Source: an uncultured Bacilli bacterium
GTDB lineage: Bacteria > Bacillota_I > Bacilli_A > RF39 > UBA660
Length of the DNA: 26,615 bases
Assembly: GCA_910583945.1 (NCBI GenBank)
Contig: CAJTYF010000019.1
Span: forward strand, 1 to 26,615
Direction of reading: 5' to 3'
How positions within the stretch are numbered: the stretch's first letter is position 1; every line of letters begins with the position of its first letter. Below, piece by piece: positions 21,634-26,615 of the stretch. Made by a program: the position numbers and the translations under genes. A model generated the notes under the pieces. That model saw only the letters and a program-made list of their open reading frames with translations, was not told the DNA's origin and searched no databases.

Positions 21634-22257
21634 TCAATCGATTTTTCTCGTTTTTAATATTTCTTTAATTTTTCCTTTAACCCGTTGAATCGTATTATCG
21701 ATTTGTTTATTGGATTTATTCAATAGCTTAGCTATATCACTATAATGACAACCCACTACCATTAATTTATAGACTTCAAATTCTCCTTTAGATAATGTAT
21801 TTTCAATAATCTTAGTTAATTCCAAATAATCTTCATCTTTAGTAATATTCAGTAGTGGATCATTTATACTATGATCACTAATTAAATCTTTCAAAGGAAG
21901 CTCTGTTTCTTCATAAACATGATCTAAAGATAAACTATCTTTAAAAGCCATATTCTTAAAACGCCCTGCATTTCTTAAAATTTTTTGTAATCTTCGACTT
22001 ACACAAAGTGTAATAAAAGTGGGTAAACTTGCATTTTTATCTTCTTGATAAGATTGCAACGCATCCGAAAACCCTACCAGAGCCTCTTGATATAAATCTT
22101 TATATTCAAAACCATATTTTAAAGCTGTAAAAGAATAGTTTTTAATGACGACATCAATAATATATTTATATTTTTGAAACAAAATATCTTTTGCGTCTTC
22201 ATTATTTTCACAAACCAAAGAATAAAGTTCACTATCCGAAGAATCATCGTAATTCAT
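21634..22257 (-). CDS. Sigma-70 family factor, SigH-like
   Basis: The 207-residue protein has a region 2 (about 22-95: YKYIIDVVIKNYSF, GFEYKDLYQEALVGFSDALQ, LPTFITLCVSRRLQKILR) and a region 4 helix-turn-helix near the C-terminus (LSKGEFEVYKLMVVGCHYSD, then KLLNKSNKQIDNTIQRVKGK). The IDNTIQRVKGK end is reminiscent of SigH. The place between rlmB and secE-nusG is that of sigH in Bacilli, which supports the call. Region 3 is short. The start is the ATG at 22257, with GAGGTGAT upstream; a GTG at 22266 is part of that site. The rlmB stop lies within it too, so the genes are coupled. Which promoters it reads cannot be told. Confidence 0.85.
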   Translation of the reverse strand: MNYDDSSDSELYSLVCENNEDAKDILFQKYKYIIDVVIKNYSFTALKYGFEYKDLYQEALVGFSDALQSYQEDKNASLPTFITLCVSRRLQKILRNAGRFKNMAFKDSLSLDHVYEETELPLKDLISDHSINDPLLNITKDEDYLELTKIIENTLSKGEFEVYKLMVVGCHYSDIAKLLNKSNKQIDNTIQRVKGKIKEILKTRKID

Positions 22258-22262
22258 GTCAA

Positions 22263-22934
22263 TCACCTCATCTCAAAAATTAAAATACCAGCTGCAACAC
22301 TTGCATTTAAGCTATTCACTTGACCCCGCATCGGAATACCAACTCGAAAATCCGTTACATTCTCTACAAGTCGACTAACGCCTTTCCCTTCATTTCCAAT
22401 CACTAAAATTTTCTTACCTGAATAATCAAGAGTTTTATAATCTTCTCCATTCATAAAAGAGGCATAAACAAAATAATTATCCTTTTGTAATTTTTTTAAA
22501 GTTTCACAAATATTTGAAACCAAAACAATTTTAACTCGATCAAGCGCACCACAACTTGTTTTCATAACCACATCATTAACCCTAACACTTCTATCTTTTG
22601 GAATAATAATGGTTTTAACACCCGCCGCTTCACAAGTCCTTACAATTGCTCCAAAATTATGAGGATCTTCTAAATGATCCAACACCACCAAAAAATCTTC
22701 ATTTTGACTCTCTTCTAAAGAAGCATAACAATAATCATCCATTTCAATAATAACCCCTTGATGATTACCTTGAACCATTTTATCTAATTGTTGTCTTGAA
22801 CTAAATAAATAATGAATTTTGTAATCATTCAAATATTTAAGAATTTCATTATCTTTTAGATTTTCTAACACATAAACTTTTTTGATTTTTTTAAAATCAA
22901 GTTCTTTTAAAACATTGCGACCGTAAACAAGCAT
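22263..22934 (-). CDS. rlmB: 23S rRNA 2'-O-ribose methyltransferase RlmB/TrmH family
   Basis: This SPOUT enzyme uses S-adenosylmethionine to methylate a ribose in 23S rRNA (G2251 in E. coli). It has an N-terminal substrate domain (VYGRNVLKEL, KYLNDYKIHY) and the knotted SPOUT domain. The motifs are DHLEDPHNFGAIVRTCEAAG (motif 1), VIGNEGKGVSRLVE (motif 2) and IPMRGQVNSLNASVAAGIL (motif 3). The length of 223 is slightly below the E. coli enzyme (243). The start is the ATG at 22934; the TTG at 22949 runs through the GGAGG site. A strong promoter precedes it, and the sigma-factor gene follows in the same operon. Confidence 0.94.
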   Translation of the reverse strand: MLVYGRNVLKELDFKKIKKVYVLENLKDNEILKYLNDYKIHYLFSSRQQLDKMVQGNHQGVIIEMDDYCYASLEESQNEDFLVVLDHLEDPHNFGAIVRTCEAAGVKTIIIPKDRSVRVNDVVMKTSCGALDRVKIVLVSNICETLKKLQKDNYFVYASFMNGEDYKTLDYSGKKILVIGNEGKGVSRLVENVTDFRVGIPMRGQVNSLNASVAAGILIFEMR

Positions 22935-22957
22935 AATGTATTCCTCCAATTAAACTT

Positions 22958-22986
22958 ATTTTAAAAAAACACTCATGCCTTGTCAA
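22958..22986 (-). promoter_or_regulatory. rlmB-sigma factor operon promoter
   Basis: TTGACA (22986-22981), 17 nt, TAAAAT (22963-22958), 24 nt before the rlmB start. Confidence 0.8.
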
Positions 22987-22998
22987 GGACATAAAAAA

Positions 22999-23018
22999 GA
23001 TTGTCCAAAAAGACAATC
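22999..23018 (-). terminator. Terminator of the YihY operon
   Basis: GATTGTC/GACAATC form a 7-bp stem with a 6-nt loop. T6 follows on the minus strand (22998-22993). It sits directly before the rlmB promoter. Confidence 0.7.
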
Positions 23019-23091
23019 CTTTAAGTATTATTTTTTAATATCGTTAATACCAATTATATTAATCTAATATCAAAAAAGAAATCATGTACTA

Positions 23092-23118
23092 AATAATACT
23101 TGTGTACATAGTATTATT
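23092..23118. repeat. AT-rich inverted repeat after yihY
   Basis: AATAATACT (23092-23100) and AGTATTATT (23110-23118) form a 9-bp inverted repeat around a TGTACA core, just past the yihY stop. No T-run follows, so it is a poor terminator. It shares ATAGTATTATTA with the inverted repeat at 15670-15717. Confidence 0.45.
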
Positions 23119-23120
23119 AT

Positions 23121-23969
23121 TTATTCTTTAGGAATATTTATAACTCCTATTTTTTCCAATTTTGTAATTTCTTCCTTCTTATTTAAAGCCATTCCAATCA
23201 CAAAAACATACGCTAAAAAATAGACCCATAACATTAACATTACTAAATTAGCAAGTCCTCCATAAAAAACCGCATAATTAGCAAAATTGTTAATATAGTA
23301 AGAATAAACCGCCGTAACAATGACCCACATAATCGTTGTAAATAATGCACCATAATTGACATACATACTACTAAGTTTTCGATCAGGAGCCATCGTGTAT
23401 ATAATTTTTATAAAACAAAACATGATAAACCAAGCAATAGGTCCCTTTAATAGACGAAAAGCAAAAGTAATCGTCTTAGTAATCGTTTCATTCATATTTA
23501 CAAAAGTAATCATTTCAATAATATTTTTACCAAAAACAGGAACGATTAATATAAACATAAACAGTAAAACAATAAAGAAAGTCATGATAATAGCTTTAAT
23601 TCTTCTTTTTAAAAACCCTGAATTAGGAATATCATAAATGGCATTAGAAGTTATAATAATAGACGCTGCGCCATTACTAGCAATATAATAACCAACAATT
23701 AGGGTAAAAAAGAAACGAAAGTCAATGTTTGAAATTGAAACCATCGGTTCAATTAAAAGAGCGACATCAGAACCAAAAGCTTTTCCTATAAAATTACTTA
23801 TAAAATTAACAGGCAAATGTAAAAAAGAAGCTCCATACGAAATCACAGTGACGATTGGAACAACCGATAAAACAAAAAAGAAGGCAAGTTGTCCTGGAAG
23901 AATTTCCATATCTGGTCTTTTAATAACAACTAAAACCTTTTCTATAAAATTTATAAACCTATTTTTCAT
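23121..23969 (-). CDS. YihY/UPF0761 family membrane protein
   Basis: This 282-residue protein has six hydrophobic helices and the family signature near the N-terminus (PGQLAFFFVLSVVPIVTVIS) and the C-terminal FANYAVFYGGLANLVMLMLW and YVFVIGMALNKK. The family was once called ribonuclease BN or BrkB; its function is not settled, and the RNase label is considered wrong. The start is the ATG at 23969, with GAGGGG upstream. It lies within the end of the preceding gene (11-nt overlap), so the two are translationally coupled. An in-frame start farther upstream at 24029 would add a Lys-rich 20-residue leader not seen in the family. Confidence 0.9.
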   Translation of the reverse strand: MKNRFINFIEKVLVVIKRPDMEILPGQLAFFFVLSVVPIVTVISYGASFLHLPVNFISNFIGKAFGSDVALLIEPMVSISNIDFRFFFTLIVGYYIASNGAASIIITSNAIYDIPNSGFLKRRIKAIIMTFFIVLLFMFILIVPVFGKNIIEMITFVNMNETITKTITFAFRLLKGPIAWFIMFCFIKIIYTMAPDRKLSSMYVNYGALFTTIMWVIVTAVYSYYINNFANYAVFYGGLANLVMLMLWVYFLAYVFVIGMALNKKEEITKLEKIGVINIPKE

Positions 23970-25989
23970 GAGACCCCTCTTTTTTATCTCTTTTTTCTTT
24001 TTGACTTTTAACCTCTTCAACCGCTTCATTTATGGCGTCTTCAACACTTTTAATCTTATCCTCAATCATACTATAACCAATCGCGGCACCATATTCATAA
24101 GGAAGTTTTTTAAATTCCTTTGTTAACTTATGAATATAGCTTGTAATTTGTTTCATTTGATAACCTACTAAATAAATAACAAACTCATTACCATCCGTTC
24201 TAATAATATCACTATTATCAAGCTGTGTTTTAACTAAAATATTTGCGGCACCTTTAATCTGTTCATCTCCTTGTTCATAACCCATTGTATCATTAATATA
24301 TTGTAAACGATTTAAATCTATAACAACCACTGCTTGTGGATAAATGGTATTTTGACTCCAACCTTCTAAATTTTCATTTAAATAATTTCGATTTTTCAAA
24401 GAAGTCAATTGATCGATATATTTTAGCTTATCTTCTTTCTTAATTTTTTTAGACAACTTCACTCTTTTTGTCACTTTATAAATATATAAAAAACTTATAA
24501 CCAAGATAATTAATATATAAAGAAAATATCTAGCAATAGTACCTGTAATGGTACCAGCTCGCAAAGTTAAATCATAATTATAGGACCCTTTATAAATGGA
24601 ATCCATAGGACTTTTAAGATTACTAAATTTCAAAAACAACTTATTAAACACTTCATTAGTTGATACCTTAAAAACATAATCCGTATCTGCTACGCCATGA
24701 TAACGTTCACTATAATTAGGAAAAGAACTTAATGAGGCTAAATAATTATTGGTATCAAGAACAATTATTTCCTTTTCTTTAATAATCTTTTTTAATTCTT
24801 TTTTTGTTTTATAAGTTTTTAAAATTGCATTGGTATTTTCTTTTAAATAATCATATAAAACTGAATTTTCCAAAACATAAACGGTTTTATTATTAAGAGA
24901 TTTCAATGATTGAACCACAAATGAATCTTTTTTATGTCCAATAACACTGTATGAAAGGCCTATTCCTGAACGAATAACATCAAAATTGGTCGTGTCATCA
25001 TAATAACCAAAGAACATATCAAATTTTTTCTGATTTAAAGCATGATTAAATTTAGTCAATGTTTTATATTTTAAAAATTCAATATCAATATCGCCAAATT
25101 TCATAAACTCTTTTAAATTCTGAGCAATAATGCCTCCATACTTTCCACCTGATAAAATTTCATAGGGTTTATTTTCCACGAAACCATAACGATAACGAAC
25201 ACTTCTCATCGAATCAATATCTGTTAAGGATAAATTAAGAGACTTCACAAATAAATTAAACAAATGCTCCAAATAATAATCTTCTAAATGAGATTCCCAC
25301 TGAACATAATATTTTTTCATCACTTGACCTAACAAAGTATCGGTTCCCATACTAATTTTAAAATAATAAGGAATATCTTCAAAATGATGAACAACATAAT
25401 AATCATTACTTAAAATCGCTTCTAAATAGATATGAAGAGGTACCACCATATATTGAATAACATTTTGTTCTTTAAAATCTTTTAATAATTCCTCTCGTGT
25501 AGGATAAGACTTAAATGAAACCTCCTCGCCTAAATAACTTTGAACATAAGCCAAATTATCGTTTAAAATCCCAATATTTTTATGATTCAATCCATTTAAT
25601 GACGCAAAAAACTCATTCTTCTGACCAATTAAAACATAATGACTTTTATAAAAAACAAATTCATTATCACCAATTAAATTTCCACTTGTAAGTGATAAAT
25701 CACTGGCTTGTTCTCCCAAATTAAAGGCAACATTATTTATTTTAAGTCCATATTTTTTACCAAAATCATTAATAAAATCGTAGAAGACTCCCAATCCAGT
25801 GTCTCCAAAAACTGAAACATTATTTAAAACATGAAGATTTAAAACATTACTACTATTATCTGCAATAAATCTTTTTTCTTGTGAAGTTAAACGATTAGGA
25901 TTGGTAAAATAAAAATAAGAAAAACCAAAACTAACAATAAATATCAGTATACAAATAAGTCCTAAAATAATTTTTTTCTTCTTTTTCAT
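23959..25989 (-). CDS. Membrane sensor: extracytoplasmic solute-binding-like region and degenerate GGDEF domain
   Basis: This 676-residue protein has an N-terminal anchor (about 7-27) and a large extracytoplasmic part (about 30-485). That part resembles two periplasmic-binding-type (SBP_bac_3-like) modules in tandem (FDFINDFGKKYGLKINNV-like and KYGGIIAQNLKEFMKFGDID-like elements). A second membrane helix (about 488-506) leads to a cytoplasmic GGDEF domain. The domain has the usual DQLTSLKNRNYL start and the VVIDLNRLQYINDTMGYEQG segment, but the signature is DGNEF (599-603, in RTDGNEF). Asn replaces the third, metal-binding acidic residue, so diguanylate cyclase activity is doubtful; nucleotide binding or signalling by contact may remain. 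GATGAGG precedes the ATG. It overlaps yihY. Confidence 0.85.
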   Translation of the reverse strand: MKKKKKIILGLICILIFIVSFGFSYFYFTNPNRLTSQEKRFIADNSSNVLNLHVLNNVSVFGDTGLGVFYDFINDFGKKYGLKINNVAFNLGEQASDLSLTSGNLIGDNEFVFYKSHYVLIGQKNEFFASLNGLNHKNIGILNDNLAYVQSYLGEEVSFKSYPTREELLKDFKEQNVIQYMVVPLHIYLEAILSNDYYVVHHFEDIPYYFKISMGTDTLLGQVMKKYYVQWESHLEDYYLEHLFNLFVKSLNLSLTDIDSMRSVRYRYGFVENKPYEILSGGKYGGIIAQNLKEFMKFGDIDIEFLKYKTLTKFNHALNQKKFDMFFGYYDDTTNFDVIRSGIGLSYSVIGHKKDSFVVQSLKSLNNKTVYVLENSVLYDYLKENTNAILKTYKTKKELKKIIKEKEIIVLDTNNYLASLSSFPNYSERYHGVADTDYVFKVSTNEVFNKLFLKFSNLKSPMDSIYKGSYNYDLTLRAGTITGTIARYFLYILIILVISFLYIYKVTKRVKLSKKIKKEDKLKYIDQLTSLKNRNYLNENLEGWSQNTIYPQAVVVIDLNRLQYINDTMGYEQGDEQIKGAANILVKTQLDNSDIIRTDGNEFVIYLVGYQMKQITSYIHKLTKEFKKLPYEYGAAIGYSMIEDKIKSVEDAINEAVEEVKSQKEKRDKKEGSHEK

Positions 25990-26003
25990 AAAAACCTCAT
26001 CTC

Positions 26004-26489
26004 TTATTCAGAAGCTACTTCGGTATTATTATTCCAAATAAGACCATTACCATTAGCATTTCTAGCACCCATGATTAAAAAACCTTCATTAGTTTCAGTA
26101 GAATTTTGCTTTAATGTAAAATGAAAATCATAAAATTTCAAATAATTTTCTTCAAAATGTTCTAAAGAAGAGAAAGCTTTACTTTTAGCTTCATCCATAA
26201 TAACATTATCTTTAAAAAGCATCGTAATATAAATAATTTTACCTCTAGATTTAATTGAAACTTCACTCACCAAATCATCTTCGTTAAAAGACTCTTTAAA
26301 TTTGTTCATCGCTTCATCCGTGACTTGGACTTCCTCAATACCATCTAATCTATCTCCGTAAACCGATTTAGAAGATCCCAAAAAAGCGGTAATCACTACA
26401 CCTATAACTACTATTGCACAAATAATAATAATAGTAAATAATACAACAAGAACACGATTTTGATTCCACAAATCTTTTAATTTCTTCAA
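26004..26489 (-). CDS. Anchored extracytoplasmic protein, unknown
   Basis: This 161-residue protein has a short basic N-terminus, one hydrophobic helix (about 13-37) and an outer domain with alternating strands and helices (VSEVSIKSRGKIIYITMLF, HFEENYLKFYDFHFTLKQ) and an Asn-rich end. No family recognised. The start is TTG at 26489, with GGTGGAG just upstream and no ATG in range. It lies 14 nt before the GGDEF sensor gene on the same strand, so it probably forms a three-gene operon with it and yihY and may be an accessory protein to the sensor; that link is inference. Confidence 0.75.
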   Translation of the reverse strand: MKKLKDLWNQNRVLVVLFTIIIICAIVVIGVVITAFLGSSKSVYGDRLDGIEEVQVTDEAMNKFKESFNEDDLVSEVSIKSRGKIIYITMLFKDNVIMDEAKSKAFSSLEHFEENYLKFYDFHFTLKQNSTETNEGFLIMGARNANGNGLIWNNNTEVASE

Positions 26490-26508
26490 ATCTCCACCTC
26501 TTCCTTAA

Positions 26509-26525
26509 AGTATAACTATTATACT
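26509..26525. promoter_or_regulatory. 17-bp palindrome in the promoter region of the sensor operon
   Basis: AGTATAA/TTATACT with a 3-nt centre lies just before the ribosome site of the TTG-started gene. Two TATAAT boxes follow upstream on the minus strand (about 26523-26518 and 26537-26532), neither with a good -35. The dyad may be an operator. The rest, to 26615, is AT-rich: a hairpin-like stretch (26549-26582) without a T-run, and no gene seen. Confidence 0.4.
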
Positions 26526-26615
26526 ACATTATAGTATTTTTGGCGAGCATTTTTACTTCTTTCAGAGAAAAAGAGTAAAAAATTCTTCGCAATAAAAAAG
26601 AGACAAAAAGGATAC

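Noticed and set aside
26549..26582. Hairpin near the right edge as a terminator of an upstream gene
   Set aside because: The stem is imperfect and neither side is followed by a T-run.
1..26615. Mycoplasma genetic code (TGA as Trp)
   Set aside because: TGA ends rlmB, the sigma-factor gene and the pseudopilin gene just where their families or neighbouring ribosome sites require a stop, and Trp codons in conserved positions are TGG.

Overview
The window looks like a chromosomal segment of an uncultured, very AT-rich low-GC Firmicute. It is probably a member of the class Bacilli close to the gut lineages once placed in Tenericutes (RF39-like); that placement is inference. TGA acts as a stop: rlmB, the sigma factor gene and the pilin-like gene before rnr all end in TGA where their families should end, and Trp is TGG. 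So the code is standard, not the Mycoplasma code. A FemABX-type ligase and a PBP/beta-lactamase-fold protein suggest a peptidoglycan wall. No rRNA, tRNA, IS element, phage or CRISPR array is visible.

Layout, left to right; most genes are on the minus strand. (1) 1-7.2 kb is the secG-rnr-smpB-ssrA neighbourhood, read leftward: engB, secG, an unknown gene, a pilin-like gene, rnr, smpB, a DUF3048 gene, a small membrane protein gene and tmRNA. One plus-strand membrane protein gene lies between the last two. (2) 7.3-9.6 kb is a convergent pair, a FemABX-like ligase and a serine-hydrolase-fold protein. (3) 9.7-14.0 kb is the str operon rpsL-rpsG-fusA-tuf. (4) 14.0-15.9 kb is an accessory island where rpoB-rpoC normally lie. 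It holds three small membrane or pilin-like genes and a divergent 54-residue ribbon-helix-helix regulator. (5) 15.9-18.4 kb is rplK-rplA-rplJ-rplL, with an L10-type attenuator and an unusually long L11. (6) 18.4-20.8 kb separates rplK from nusG. It holds a plus-strand J-domain protein, a relic of the nusG 3' end and an unknown gene. (7) 20.8-23.0 kb is rlmB, a SigH-like sigma factor, secE and nusG. (8) 23.1-26.5 kb is a three-gene operon: anchored unknown protein, extracytoplasmic sensor with a degenerate GGDEF domain, YihY-type membrane protein.

The core theme is translation, ribosome rescue and Sec secretion. Promoters are easy to read (TTGnnn, 17 nt, TATAAT-like). Two divergent pairs share or overlap one -35 box. 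At convergent or closely packed gene ends the terminator hairpin often contains the stop codon. The least ordinary observations are the duplicated nusG tail flanking an orphan gene, the displacement of rpoBC by pilin-like genes, the ribbon-helix-helix gene with a 13-bp inverted repeat around its promoter, the degenerate DGNEF sensor, the L11 tail and the shared -35 promoters. I saw no multi-gene system that I could defend as wholly new.
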